Below, one piece after another: positions 22,313-37,300 of a DNA stretch of 64,000 nucleotides. The DNA is from Corallium rubrum (taxonomy: Eukaryota > Cnidaria > Anthozoa > Scleralcyonacea > Coralliidae). Positions within the stretch are counted from its first letter, which is position 1, and each line of letters begins with the position of its first letter. The translations under genes and the position numbers were made by a program. The stretch lies in NCBI GenBank assembly GCA_964035015.1, contig OZ036002.1:3645877-3709876 (forward strand), in the 5' to 3' direction. The notes beneath the pieces are model-generated. The model was not told where the DNA came from. It was given only the letters and a program-made list of their open reading frames with translations, and did not search any database.

Positions 22313-25300
22313 CATTCTCATACTTTGATAAAATATGAGGACTTAGATTGTTTACATTGCTTGCCTTGCAATGCTTGGTTGCGAGGGTGTGTACTAAAGG
22401 ACCTGTTACACAGTGCTATTTTCCATGCACCTTGTCTCGCAATGATGACTCCTGCAGTATTGCAGTTGCAAGACAGGGTGTGTTACACGCTGCAACTTGT
22501 TTATGCAAATTTCCAATGATTTGGATAAAAGCGGGTATACTGGGGAGAGGCTCGATTGAGTGCTAAATCATTACAAAATATTGCGAGACAAGTTGCTGAA
22601 GGGGTGTTACATGGTGCAACACTGAAACAAATTGCTGCAATCGTTGCCGAAAGTAGAACCTGATTCTACTTTGTGTAATGATTGTTGCAACTTGTCTCAC
22701 AATGATTTTGATGATTACACAGCATGTTACATGGTACAATGGTTCTTGCAATGGCATTGCAAGACAAGTTGCATGAAAAATTGCACCATGTAACAGGGCC
22801 TTACTTACACACCAAGGGGTGGGTTCACTAGATTGGTTACAAATATTATATAATTCCCTATAATTACTACTAGTTATCAACAAATTAGTTCACTACATGT
22901 ATTGACTACAGCCACTGTATTATTTTAAATATGTAGCAAACTAATTTGCTACTGGGGGTTGAGGGGACTCAAATACACGACAAGGTTGAACATGATCGTT
23001 AAAAATCCTGGAAAGTTCTTGATTTTGAAATATAAAATATTAGACTTGGAAAGTTTGAAAATCACTACAGGTCCTTGAAAGCCCTGGAATAGTCTCACTA
23101 AGGTTTGGAAAGTAAATCTGATTGGTTGTTGCACTTATGTATTGGAACTCAAATTAGTCAAATAAGCTATCTAGGAACAGCAGATGTTATTTTTATTATA
23201 ATTGTCTGCTATTGTGTTTATATTTATTTGTATAATGGGTCATTCCAGAAAAGATCCATACCTCCCCCCACAGAGGAAATTTGTGCCATCTTCACATTTC
23301 CTCCGTGGGGGAGGTGTGGATGTTTTCTGGAATGACCCACCCAATTAATGTTTACTATTGTATTTTTAGATTTATCGTATAATTAATGTTTGCTATTGTA
23401 TTTTTCTTATTAGGTTATTGAGGGAACACCCTTAAAAGATGGAACAAGATTGAAATATCGGCTTAATGGTTAGTAAAGCAGTCCTTTTCATTTGACACGT
23501 GCGATCGCATACGCATGTGTTGGCACACGCATGAACCCAACTGCGCATGTTGTTTATCGCACGCGTGAAAAGCCATGTTCAATTGTTCATTCACATTGCA
23601 ATTGTGAAAATGTGTGAAAGTTTCAGTAATATGTCACATCTCATAACGTAACGTAAGGTCTCACAATGTAACAGAAGGTCTCATAACTTAACGGAAGGTC
23701 TCACAATGTAACAGAAGGTGTCACAATGTAATGTAAGGTCTCACAACGTAACGGAAGGTCTCACAATGTAACTTAAGGTCTCACAACGTAGCGGAATGTC
23801 TCACAACGTAACAGAAGGTGTCACAATGTAATGTAAGGTCTCACAGCGTAACACAAGATCTCACAATGAAGGTCTTTGCAATGTCATGTATATCGCAGGG
23901 TTCGAATTAACATTTCAAAAGTGCATTGTGAAAATATTGTTGAAAAAGTAGGGGGGGGCTAGGACTGACCTCCCCAGTTTCAACTTCCACATTCACTTTG
24001 GTATTTCAGACAGAATTGGTGTTGGAGTTCTGGATTATACTAGAATTCAAAACACCGTGCAAAAAAAAACAATTTAAGCTTGTTTCAAACGTGTGTAATT
24101 TGAACCTTTCCAAGCAATTTACTCATTAAATGTGACATATTCAAACTGCAGGTGAAACAACAGTGTTAGAAATGTGTTTGTTTTATTTTTGGGCTCAAAA
24201 TCTCACTGAATTATGAAGGATAAATTTACAGTAGCAGTTTTTCAGTTTCATGATGTTTTATTGTTATGATGCGATGTAACGTGACAACAATCCAAGGCTG
24301 TTGTTTTGTAATAAACCAAACATGCTGTGGAGAAGTTATGCAAGGCACTCAGCAGTTACTTTGCATCGCGATTTTGGAGTTTTTTTTGGATCACATATTT
24401 CAAAAAGTGCATCGCAATTTGCGAATCGCAATATGTTAATTCGAGCCCTATATCATCTTTAAGTGTAGGTGAGTGTAACAGTTTTCACAGCGGAGTACGT
24501 TTTACATTTTACAACTTAACTAATGCATTAAAGCGAAAGATAACGTCTTACAATGAATATCAAGCAACGCAGCTTACTTTTTCAGATGTGTAGGAAATAT
24601 AGAAGTTAGGTTCATATTTCTGTGCCATAATTGATAATTTTAATTATTTACGCGTGCGAACTATCGCACACGTGCAATTTTGCTCCTGAGAAGGACTGGT
24701 AAAATTGGCCATAATTAATATCATCACGGCGTGCTTGAAATAACTGGAGAGGGGGGGGAGCAGTTTTCATAAAATGACTGCCCAAAATCAGTTATTACTT
24801 ATTAATTAATCAATATTATTATATTTTGTAAACACCAATTACAGTCAAAATTAACCTGAGTATCAGTCTCTCTTTAATTGAAAGAGAGCCTGACATAAAT
24901 CATTGATTCTTCCCTTCCACTCCCTATTCACTTCCTGTTTTGTATTGTGTGTGTCTATAAAAAGCTTGGACCAAACAAATTAATAAAATAATTATTTCAA
25001 ATCTAACCAAATGGAGCCTCATTGCTTGTGTATTAACATCTTCAAACACACGCTTATTCAGTTTTTGACAATGTTGAGTTCTAGTAAAATCTAGTAATGA
25101 ATCCAGCAATTTGCAATTAGGGAAATAATTATTATGATTGGGATTTGGGAACCACCAAATATTTTAATCAAATGAACAACATTCTCAAATATAGCATTGG
25201 CATTTACAAGGTCCGAATTACCGCTTCCGTTCGCAAATCACAAATTGTGAAGCAATTAGGAAATTTTCTGAAAATTGTGAAGCAGTTCTACAAGAAATTG

Positions 25301-28300
25301 TGAAGCTCATTTTTGAAAAATGTTGTTTAATGATTAACGTTGTATCGGTAACATTTGTAAGGTAACATTTCAGAAGTTTGCAACTTTTCTGAATGTACAT
25401 GTATCTTACTATGTTCCATCCCGCGCAATTTTTCGAAAATTTGGCGAAACCGCGCATTTTGCCAAAAATTGGCTGAAAACATGTCTTTTTCGCCATTTTC
25501 CTGCGCATTTTACGCAATTTTGGCGATCTGCCCGCGCAAAAACGGCAATGACGATCGAAAATTCTCTGCGCCCAACTTTACAGTCTGGACTATGTTACAG
25601 AGGATTTCACATAACTTTTGCCGATTGTGTTCCGAAGTTCGTTCGTTATTTCCGAAGTTGGCGACGAACTTCGCAAGTTAGTTGCGAACTTCGAAACGAA
25701 CTTCCGAAGTTCGTAACTTCGGAAGTTCGTTGTTCACGACATCATTTCAAAGTTCGCTGTTGAACGTATAGAGTAAATATTCGAATAACAAAACCCAGAA
25801 AGTATTTAAACATGTTTTGAAACACCCACATGAAATAATTGTAAATCTAAATAATACGAGTAAATCAAGCTGATACTTCAGTAGTGTTTTCGCTAACGGC
25901 TTGCTGCTTAGTCCAACAACTACAAAACGCAAGTAATAAGTAGCGAATAACGCCATAAATATGAATATATATATGTTTACCTGTTTGCATGTCTAGATAT
26001 AATGTGGGTGTCGTATTACATTGGGAGACATGTGTTTCAAAACATGTTTAAATATTTTCTGTTCGCCCGATTTAAATAGATTTTATATCGACATGATCGC
26101 TTGAATCTGCCGAATCCAGCACCATAGGTTTTGTCCCCCGAAAGTATTAAGATCAGTTGTTATTCGAATATTTACTCTATGCCTTCAACAGCGAACTTTG
26201 AAATGATGCCGTGAACAACGAACTTCCGAAGTTACGAACTTCGGAAGTTCGGAAGTTCGTTTCGAAGTTCGCAACTAACTTGCGAAGTTCGTCGCCAACT
26301 TCGGAAATAACGAACGAACTCCGGAACACAATCGGCAAAAGTTATGTGAAATCCTCTGTAAAACTTCTCTGAACATACATGTACCGTATTTTCTGGGCAA
26401 TAACCCGCACAGCAACAAAAATGTCATTTTTGGAAAAATAAATCAGCGTATTACCCGCACCATCGGATAGGGAGCACGCCAGACTGACTTGTATTTCTTC
26501 TTTGTTCGCCATTCCTTCATAAATATTCCGCCATTTTGAATGCGGTATATATCATTAGCGTATCGCAGGCGCGGGCTACGGGGCCGAAGGAAACCCGAGC
26601 GCGTTCCGTAAATGAAATAACGGTCACGCCTGCGATACGCTAATGAATATACCGCGTTATTCAAAATGGCTGAATATAAATGAAGGAACGCCGAACAAAG
26701 AAGAAGAAATACAGGTCAGTCTGCCATGCTCCCTTGGTTTGGGACCACAAAATTTAAAAAAAGTACAGTACCAGTAGTTGAAAGATGAAAGTAGAATCCT
26801 TGGTCTCCGGGCTTCGCGATGGCATCGTCTGATGGCAATTCCACCCGTCAATGACATTGTTATACCTTTCCCAAAAATAATGCGTGTTCGTTCCGATCGT
26901 CACGTCACGTTAAAATGTCTTAACGTAAATAATTTCTTTTTGTATTCGTAATCTTGCCAACTCATAGATTTGACTCATTTGCGACATGTAAAACAGGCGC
27001 TTTGTAAAACTGAACTTCCATTGTAAACTTAAATTTTTACACAAAACGCAAAGTCCCACTGTGAGAAATTTGTTGTTTAAAGGGTATTGGCAATAAAAAT
27101 TATGTTTATCTCATTTGAAAGAACTCGTCAAATGGTATAAGAAGACCTTTTACAATTTTTCCGTATCTGTTTTGGTTTTGGAAATATTTTGACTAAAGTC
27201 AGCGTGCTGTTGTCCGCCATCTTGGAATTATTTTCAATATGCAAAATTATGCATGTGACGGCATAACCAGAGTAAAGTGAAATTTTTATCTTGCCAACCT
27301 TATGACATTATGAGCTAGAAACTCGATTTTTTGTTGCGTTATTTCGGTTTTAAATTGACCCATAACATTTAAAAAGCCTTCCGTGGAAATCTGGTCACCC
27401 AACGGAGTAGTTTCATCAGGTTTACCCTGGTTGTGACGTCACCAATTTCCTAGTTAATTGGACCCAATATTACAACAAGATGGCGGACAGCACGCTGTCT
27501 TTGGTCGAAATATTTCCAACACCAAAACAAATACGGAAAAATTGTAAAAGGTCTTCTTATACCATTTGACGAGTTCTTTCAAATGAGACAAATTTTTTTT
27601 TTTTTGCCATGGCAATACCCTTTTGGTTAATACAATATACTATAAAGTAAAACAGGTTTCTGTTGGAAACGTAGGACTTCGCCAGGCTCTACGGATACTC
27701 TGTTCGATCAAACTTTAATTGGTAAACTAGTATGCAGCACTTCTCTGTTCGAATCGTTTTCCTCGGGTGAACATTCATTCATACAGTTTGTTGATCTTGG
27801 CCGAGTGTTCCGTAAAATAACAAACAATTGTCAAATCTGTTGTCAAACAGAATCTACTTTCGCGATTACCTTTACTAGTAATCGTTTCCGTATGCATTTA
27901 AGTATCAGGTGTGCCAACAGTCTTACAACTTCCGACGTGCTTGCCGAAGTGTGCCGAAGTGTGCCGAAGCAATCTACAGTGATTTCATTATGTTCCTCGG
28001 CAGAAACAATTGCCGAGGCATTGCCAAGGCAAAGTAGCAAAAATAGTTAAATTACGAGGTCTGAAGTTGAATTAATGAAAAGACCGTCTCAGAGGGGAGT
28101 AATGGTTAATTGAAGGGCAATGTTTCATTAATTAGGCCATACTTGGTTTACGAATTGAAAAAAAACAACAAAAAAACAATGAGTAAAGTTTATAACAGAA
28201 CCAAATTTAATAATCTGTTTGGTTTAAAAACAACATATCGACCTGGAAGAACATGTCTAATCTCCATACTTTGCGCAGATATGGTCAACACGAGATTATT

Positions 28301-31300
28301 TGAGCCAGCAGTACTTACAGTGTTTTAGTTCAGTGTGTACTTCATGTCAGAGCCACTTTGCAATCATGCATTTTAAAATTTTATTTTTTTTTCACTTTCT
28401 GATTTTTTACAGTCGGCGGGTCAGTAAACCAATTAATAAAAAAAGTCTGGCCTTAGGGAGTAACTACTGGAAAAAAAAGAAGCAAAGCTGTTCTGAAGTG
28501 CTAATTTGGACCCTGATTCATATAATGTAGAAACTAACTTGTGTACCTTAGGTCTTTGGGATTATTTTAAAAAATGAAGCATGATCATTGTTTCTGTGTG
28601 AAAATCGAAGTATACAAATCATCCACTTCTCAGTAGTCTCCAAAAACTTCTGACTACACATTACTAAACATTCTTTTATATTTTCTGTGATACATGTAGG
28701 TTTTAGTGCATTGGTCATCAGTATTGTGGCATTTGCAGCTTGCGTTTACTACAAACTTCCAGTTGTTGATCTTATTTACAAGAAATTCTTGGGAATGATT
28801 ACACATGCCATACTGCTGTCATATGCAATGAGCGATTTACTTTTTTTGAAAGCATGGTTTCAAAATACAGGATTATCAGAAGGTGGTAACACAGGTAGGT
28901 TTTGGACCAATCTTGTCAGGAGTATTAAAGCCCAGCATATAATTTAAAAAAGACCCATATTAAAAGAGACATGAGTTATTTCAATTTTTTTATTAAAACT
29001 AACATTTCGTTGCTAATCCTGCAGCATCTTCAGAGTGAATAATTATTTACAACTAGGTTTTAGACCACTGTGATGACTTGTTTTGTGGAGGTGAGCCGAT
29101 CATCGCAAAACATCGGCAGAGCTGATTAATGGCTAGTTTTTCTCACAATCGGCTATCAGCCGATTGTCTTTCACCATCGGATCGGCTGTCTTGTGACCCT
29201 CGTCCTCATAGCCTGTGTATAGCTGCAACCCTCCCGTCAAAATCAGGGAGCAAGCGTCTGTGGTACTGCGTCAATAATCACGTCAATAAACAGTTTTGTT
29301 GCACTCAAAATACGAGAATTGGCTTGATGACTTCCTCTCATTGCAAAACTTGAGATGAATAAAACGACAAAATGGGAGCACTGAGCATCAGGTTAGCAAA
29401 CATCGGTTTTGCCGATTAATCGGCCGATGGTGGGGAAATATCGGCTCTTAACAATCGGTATCGGCAATCGGCTTTTTTTTAACATCCGCTCACCTCTATT
29501 GTTTTGTGGGAGTAAATCACTAGTTTTTCCTTATGTCTGCTGAATACAACTACAGTACTATAATACTTTCAAAATTTTTCTTTCCCTGAAGCTGGGTATA
29601 GTACATTACCTGTATATAGACTTACTGCGATTTTCAGTTGAGCTTCAATGGAGACTGGAAGTTTTATTGAAAAGTTTGATCGTTTCACAGTTTGACAAGT
29701 TTCCATGGGGCTTACATATAAGTTCTTTCAGATTCTCCCAAACTCAGTCGGGTGTTTGCATCAGGTTATATAAACACAGGGCATCCATTTTCTATTTCTT
29801 TTATGAAATAAGGCTAAGGAATGTGCCGTGACGTCACAACCGTGTTTGCATAGCCTGATATGAACACGGTAACTGACCAATCACAGCGTGCGTAAGACGC
29901 AACCTATTTTATAATAATTCATATTGTAGTTCCTCCTCCTCCTCCTCCTCCTCCTCCTCCTCCTCCTCCTCCTCCTCCTCCTCCTCCTCCTCCTCTACGA
30001 TTTAAAGTCTTCTTTTCCCCAATCCTGGGGGTTGGACTGTTAGTATTAGTAATAATCTACTGTAAGTAACAGGCTAGATTCCTATTTGGTCTTAATTTTA
30101 ATCCACATACAGTATACACTGTGATAGGAAAGTTGTAATAAGTCAGTTATGTACATATAGTAGTCATATTTTTGTTCCATTTTAGGTAATCATTTGTATG
30201 ACTACTTTATGGGCAAGCAGCTCAATCCTCACATTTTCAACTTTGATTTAAAGTTCTTCTTCGACATCCGTCCTGGATTGATAGGCCTGGTGAGTAAGCA
30301 GTCTGTCGGAATGAGTCGTTTTCTACTACCCTGCGAGTCAGAGCTCCTTTCCGACCTACGCAAGCTTCGGGGAAAAGTGGGCTCTGCCAATAAACTCGAT
30401 CTTCGCCCCAAGTTTGGGGCGAGTCTGTCAGGTTTTAAACTGGTCAAACAAGTTCTAGTTTATGAACACGCGTAAGCAAGAAAATAGCAAGTAACGCGTT
30501 AGAGCCTGGGCCCAAAATAGTATCTTGGCAACCGTTCACTCATGCTCAAAAAGAAATATCGAGTTTGTTGGCAGAGCCCACTTTCCCCTGAAGCTTGCGT
30601 ATGTCGGAAAGGGGCTCTGACTTGCAGGGTAGTTTTCTACATGCAACCATGCAATTTTGACAAGTTTGTTAAAACATTTTATCATACATGGAAATAGAAT
30701 GAAGATTATAGATAAACTTGTCTTTCTTTCTTAGTTTTTAATTGATTTGGCAATGGTAGTAAAAGTTCACCAGGAATCTAGTGAAACCAACATGGCCCTT
30801 TTGTTTGTGTGTTTGTTCCACATTTTATATGTTGCTGATATACTCTGGTTTGAGGTATGTACCAGTACTGTAATTATATTTTCAAGTTTACAGTCAAACG
30901 GGATGTTATCTTGCATGCTACTTTGCAATACTGCACCGCAACATTGCAATGTTTATTGTCAATTTGGCTTGAGCCAAGGTTCGAATTAACTATTGCAAAC
31001 TGGTTCGTGAATTTAAAAAAAGTTTCATTAATATAATGCCTGATTTTTACCGCCATTTTAAAGTAGCCATCACAGAGGCCCTGCTAGGGTAAATTCCGAC
31101 AGCCGACATTGCGTTAAATCAGCGACATGCGAGAGCTGAAATGGCGACAAACGAAACCAAAGTTGACTAAAATTGCGACAGCGAATGGAGAGTAGTAAAA
31201 AAATGAAGCCACGACAAGTTTTGAAGTTAAGACTGGCGACATGTGCACCTCCCTAACAGGGCCTCATCACATTTTCCACTCCAACGCCATTTAACAGACA

Positions 31301-34300
31301 TGAAACAATGACATGAAACAGAATGAATAAAAACAGGATGACCTAATTTATATAACAAAGAAATATTGTTTGATCCACAGACCACTGATATGCTTACCTC
31401 GCTATTCTTGGCCATCTTTTTGACACAGCTCACAATTCACAAGTAGTCACCAGGCTCTTGGCTTTGTCCAAACTACTTCATGTATGCTATTTGAGACAAT
31501 GTGAGACCAGCTCAGTGTTAGTACCTACAAGTACCTACACTTTGCCGATTTTGACGATTGTCGCATAGTGTCCCAGGCACTTTTGTCCAGGATTGTCTGA
31601 AAATGGCGAATTTGACAAAATCGAAGAAAAAAACAATTTGAACGCGACGGTTCTGCGCAGTTTGTCCCAAAATGATACAAATACGCTCCCACATGCATGG
31701 ACAACAGATTGTTTGTGGTGTATAGATGGTTCGGTGAATATGCAAATTGAATAAGAGCTCTCGTGCGGGTGGTACCGGTGCGGGTGGGAACTCTGCAGAG
31801 ACTCCGCTCCAGTGATGCCTTCCCCATTGAGGGGGTAAGGGGGAGCAGAGACGGGGGCTCTTTTATCTTTTGCAATGTTATTGAAAATTCATAAATTCGT
31901 CATTTTCAGACAATCCTGGACAAAATTGTTGGGACACTTTGCCGATTTTGCCGATTGTCGCATAGTGTCCCAAGCACTTTTGTCCAGGATTGTAGGCCTC
32001 TAGCTCCGAATATGTGATCATATCAAGTTGTTATTTTCGATTCCTGATTTTTATTAAAATCTTTGCTTTTGCGTTCGTTAATTTTGTAATTTGGTTCGTG
32101 AATCACGAACCGTTAATTCGAACCTTGTGAGTAACTTGCAAACATCTAGTGAAGGTTTGTCTTTCTTTTGAGTAAACATACAAATTTATGTTTAAAATGT
32201 TACTCTGTAGTGGGTAGAGAGTATGGAACGTATTTTCAGCCATGCAAATGTAGCTTAAGTAAAGAAATGTTGAATTTCGGAAATGAATATTCCCGAAATG
32301 TTTGTAAATTGCTCATGGCAACTTGTCAATCAACATTGCAATGTTGCGTGGGAATATTGCAATGTAGCTCGCAAGAGAATACCTGGTTTGACTGTAACCC
32401 ATTGCTACCTGAGCTAGCCAAGAACTGCCTCTTTGATATTTTACTCGGTCTAACACCAGACTATTTTGCTCATCCAAGGTAGAACCCTCAGACAGACAGC
32501 CTAGACAGCAATGGGTTAATTAAGAAATGGCTCATGGTTTAGCGTGCTCCATCGAGTTATGGATGCACGCGGGAAATTGGGAGAGCACGAAAAAATCGTA
32601 AGAGTTGGTCGAGGCGTAGCCGAGACCAACTCTAGATTTTTGAGTGCTCTCCAAATTTCCCAAGTGGATCCATAACTCGATGGAGCACACTAAACCATGA
32701 GCCATTTCTTTTATAACATAGCATTAAATCCTTTCACAAGCCGCCGAATCGTTTTGGTTGTTGTGTTTTTCTTCTTTCGTAGCCAAATCTTTTTTGTTCA
32801 CTAAAATCCAACCAAAAGGACAGTTTAAACTCGGTTACCCAGACCCAGTTTATTTATGCCTACTGGGTCGTCGTTGTTTATTACTCAATAAAATTAAATG
32901 ACTCTGTATTTTGAACTCAATTTAAAACTCAGTTTTGTTTTGAAATTTTTCCCCGCGCTTTTTTTGCCGTGCTCCATCGAGTTATGGAGCACGCACGACA
33001 GCCAATCAAAACTGTTGCTATATCAAAGCTATGTTATAATTGCATTTGGTACATTTCTCCCTCATCTTTCCTCATGGTGACTGGTCAGTTCCAATTGTGA
33101 CCGGTTAAAGGCAATTTTTGACCGGTCAAATTTCAATCGTGGCCAGATGATGCAATAGTTACCAATCCTCAACGTAGACAAAAAATAACACAGAACAGAA
33201 CCGAAACCTAGACTCGACTACCACAGGTAGCCCAAGTAGAAAGCAATAGAATTTCTTCAGTATATATTTCATTGTAGTATCATATAATAGTTGGGTTATT
33301 GTAAAGCTGCTGTAACTGAATAAAATAACTTGACTTTTTAGAGTGCTTTTGTGAGAACACCTGAAGCAACAAAAGAGGGATTTGGTTTTATGCTTGCTTT
33401 TGGTGACATAGTATGGGTCCCGTTCATCTTCTCACTGCAAACTCGCTATCTGACTGATCATCCTTACACAATCTCACCGTGGATGATTGCACTTGTTGTA
33501 GTTCTTAATGGTAAGATTGTTATTTTAATACTTGTTTGGATACTGTATTTTAACATAATTACAGGACTTGAAATTTGCGGTATCCCGATATCCACGGGAT
33601 ACTGGATTTTAGTTTTGGATACTAGAAGTCTTAGTTTCAGTATCCCGACGGTATACCATGAAAATTTCAAGCAATGTAGCCCAATCTCTTAGCGCAATGT
33701 CTGACAATGTAACGTAATGCCTTATATTGTAACGTACAGTAACATCTTACAATTTAGTGTAACTTGTAATAATGTAGCGTAATATCTTACATTGTAGTAA
33801 TATCTTACAATTTAGCGTAAACGTCTAATATTAACCATGGTCTTTATTGGTCTAATAGCGTAACGTCTTACCGTATAGCGTAACATCTTACAATGTAGCG
33901 TAACATCTCGCAATGTAGCGTAACATCTTATAATGTAGCGTAACATCTTACAATGTAGCGTAACGTCTTATAATGTAGCGTAACGTGTTATAATGTAGCG
34001 TAACGTCGTACAGTGTATGATGTAGCGCAATGTCTTATAATGTAGCGTAACATCTCGCAATGTAGCGTAACATCTTACCATGTAGCGTAACATCTTACAA
34101 TGTAGCGTAACGTCTTACAATGTAGCGTAAGGTCTTACAATGTAGCGTAACGTCTTATAATGTAGCGCAGTGTCTTATAATGTAGCATAACATTTTACAA
34201 AGTAACGTAACATCTTACCATGTAGCGTAACATCTTACAATGTAGCGTAACGTCTTACAATGTAGCGCAACGTCTTATAATGTAGCGCAGTGTCTTATAA

Positions 34301-37300
34301 TGTAGCATAACATTTTACAATGTAACGTAACATCTTACAATGTAGCGTAACGTCTTACAATGTAGCGTAACGTATTATAATGTACCGTAACGTATTACAA
34401 TGTAGCGTAACGTCTTATAATGTAGCGTAACGTCTTATAATGTAGCGTAACGTCTTATAATGTAGCGTGACGTATTATAATGTGGCGTAGCATCTTATAA
34501 TATGAAGTAATGTCTTAGAATGTAGTGTAACGTCTTATTGTCGCGATTTCGGCTCACTTTTCAACACGTGGTTCGGACTTTGGAAGTTCGTTGCCATGTT
34601 TCAAATTACAGTATACATTTCCAAATTTAGAAGTTGATTACGAAGTTCGGTTTGAATTGAAGTTTGAATGTTTCGAAGTTCGCTTTTTATGGAAAACCTC
34701 CGGTCGACCACACTTACTCTTGGCACAATTTCTTAGGGAGATATGTGATCAATCCTTCTGCAATTCCAAATTACCAACTACATAGTCAAGGAATCCCACT
34801 CACGTTTTTTGTTTGATCTTGGTTTTTGCTGGCTGCTGATGTGCTCTTTGCAATAGTCCATGTTGTGTTGATTGTTGTCTGGCCAGTGGATCTTTTTGTA
34901 ATGTTTTGTTGGGGTTTTTTTAGGAACTGGTTTTATTATCTACCGAGTTGCAAATTTACAGAAAAGCATCTTCCGTGAAGACCCAGATCATCCTGCAGTT
35001 CAGCGTAAGATGCAAATTATTACTAGTCCACTGCGTTTAGAGTAGACTTTTAATAAAGTAATATATGAAAGCAACTGTGATCCATTTGTTCCTGCTGTAG
35101 ATCTTGAATCCATGGCAACTGGAGTCCCAGGCAAACGTCTATTGGTTTCTGGTTGGTGGGGATACGTGCGTCATCCAAACTACCTTGGAGATATCATCAT
35201 GTCGGTTGCATGGTCATTGACTTGCGGTAAGTTTGTCGTTAACCGTATTTACGCAGCACTTGTTAACACTAGATCGTTTTTTACACTCGTTAACACTAGA
35301 TTGACTTTGGTTTGTGACTTTACATGGTATGGGTGACTTGCATACATTGCTGGCCACTTGCATAGTGGATAAGTATCCCACCATGGGGAGCAGTCCATTT
35401 CCCGCCTGGGCTCGATTTCCAGCCTAGGCTCGATTTCCAGCCTAGGCTCGATTTCCAGCCTTATCTCGACTCGCGGGACTTTACCCGCCCTCTACGAACG
35501 GCTGGACGTGTGAGCGGCTTGTTATGTCTGTGACGTAATGCATAATTTTCACACGGCAAAGATATTTTTGTCATTCATCCAACCAACACTATAAACAGAG
35601 TCAGTGAACGATAAATCGCAGATGTTTGAAATGGCAGAAATGCAGCAAAGACACGACTTATAATTTAGCGAGCTTCGTGAACTGAAGCAAGGTGCAATCT
35701 TTTCTTATGGACATCTTAATCAAGAATTAGGCCCGCCATTTCACGAAGACACACGGTATTAATGCAAATAAACAATCTAACATTCACCAGGTTCAATCCG
35801 CTTTTTAGCATCTTCGTCGTTCTATAAATCGTCGCCGAACTCTGCCGTGATTCAAACTGACTTGAGAAACCGCATCAGATCATCTTCCATGAAAGAAATC
35901 AAAGGCCAAATCGCAGTTGTGATTGATTTCGACTTAGGTTTTACGATATCAACAAACTATTGACGCTGACTGAAGTATCAGTAATCTTCCTGACCTAGTA
36001 ATGGTCACGTTGCAAATCGTTTAAAGAAATAAGCTTCAAAAGTTTCGAAAATTCGGTCTTACGTCTCACTTATTAGCTTTCCATTGACCGCCACTTTGGG
36101 CTGTCACGATAATTTATACAAATGTTCAATAATATATGCCTGCTGAAAATGTGCAGGCGCGTTTGTGATTGGTGGAAGTTGACAATGACAAGCTCACGAG
36201 CCCAGCCGTGGTTTCGGGGGCGGGTCGCAGCCCGAAATAAGGCTGGAAACCGAGCCTATTTCCAGCCCAATACAGCCCAATTGCGTTCATACTTTATATA
36301 TAGTTGAGTCCAATCAGAGCCCATTCTTACAGTAGTAGTCCACTTCTAAAATCCAGTCTAAAAACTTAAAACCCAGTTTGAGTCCAATGGTGTACAGCCA
36401 CTTTAAGCGTGTTTAACGTTCAGCCCCCTTCTTGAAAGGAACTGTACTTATGGTATTCTTTACGGAGATTATCGTGGTTGAAGTTTTGTATTAGATGGCC
36501 GCTGATTAATATGTAGTCCTATTAGTCATACCCAGAGTGAATTCTGACCACCCTGAAATTCTACTGAAAACATATCTACAGCACTTATTAAGGACCTTGT
36601 CTAATGTTTGTGGCATTTAGTCTGTCCATATCGACAGAGACGATTTAAAATATAAAACGTTATATAACATATTTATGAAGTATCGACGAAAACATGAGGC
36701 CTAAACGTTATTAGTAGAAACCACAAACTCACTAGTATACTATTGCAAATGCTGCACTCTGATTGCATGGCTAGTCTGTATAAGCGTATTCTCATAAAAT
36801 ATAGCTAAGTACGTGATACCGTATGTTTGAAATCTTTATTTACATTCTCAGCAAATCACCCGCGTTGAGTAGGATAATCCAGAGGGAGAGGGGTCTAGCT
36901 GAAAATGATGCAAAATCTCCCCTCGCGCGCTTGAAGGGAGAGCTGTCGGGGACCTGGCTATACTGGTCCATCGAGTTATGGATGCACGCGGGAAGTTGGG
37001 AAAGCACGAAAAAGCGTAGCAACTTCCTGCGTGCATCCATAACTCAATGGAGCACGCCAAACCATGAACCATTCCTTCTATAACAGGGAATTAGACACAA
37101 AACAACGCTGATTAAGATATGAGTTAAAATAATCGCTGATTAAAAATGAGTTTCTCATTGCGTTTGAAATTACCGTGCTCCATCGAGTTATGGAGCAACC
37201 TTGCCTGACAGAAGAGTTTAGGTTGACCGACGCACGATAGCCAATCAGAAACGCCGTTGTATTACATCTATGTTATGAAGAACCATAGCCTAGTTTCTAG

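Noticed and set aside
27805-28050. Open frames on both strands in LBR intron 3
   Set aside because: Short, overlapping on opposite strands, with GTGCCGAAGT tandem repeats; no family resemblance.
31537-31997. Direct repeats of about 65 bp as possible LTRs
   Set aside because: Both lie inside the TA-flanked element, show no polyprotein, primer-binding site or TG...CA ends, and one is linked to an inverted arm; better seen as nested MITE parts.
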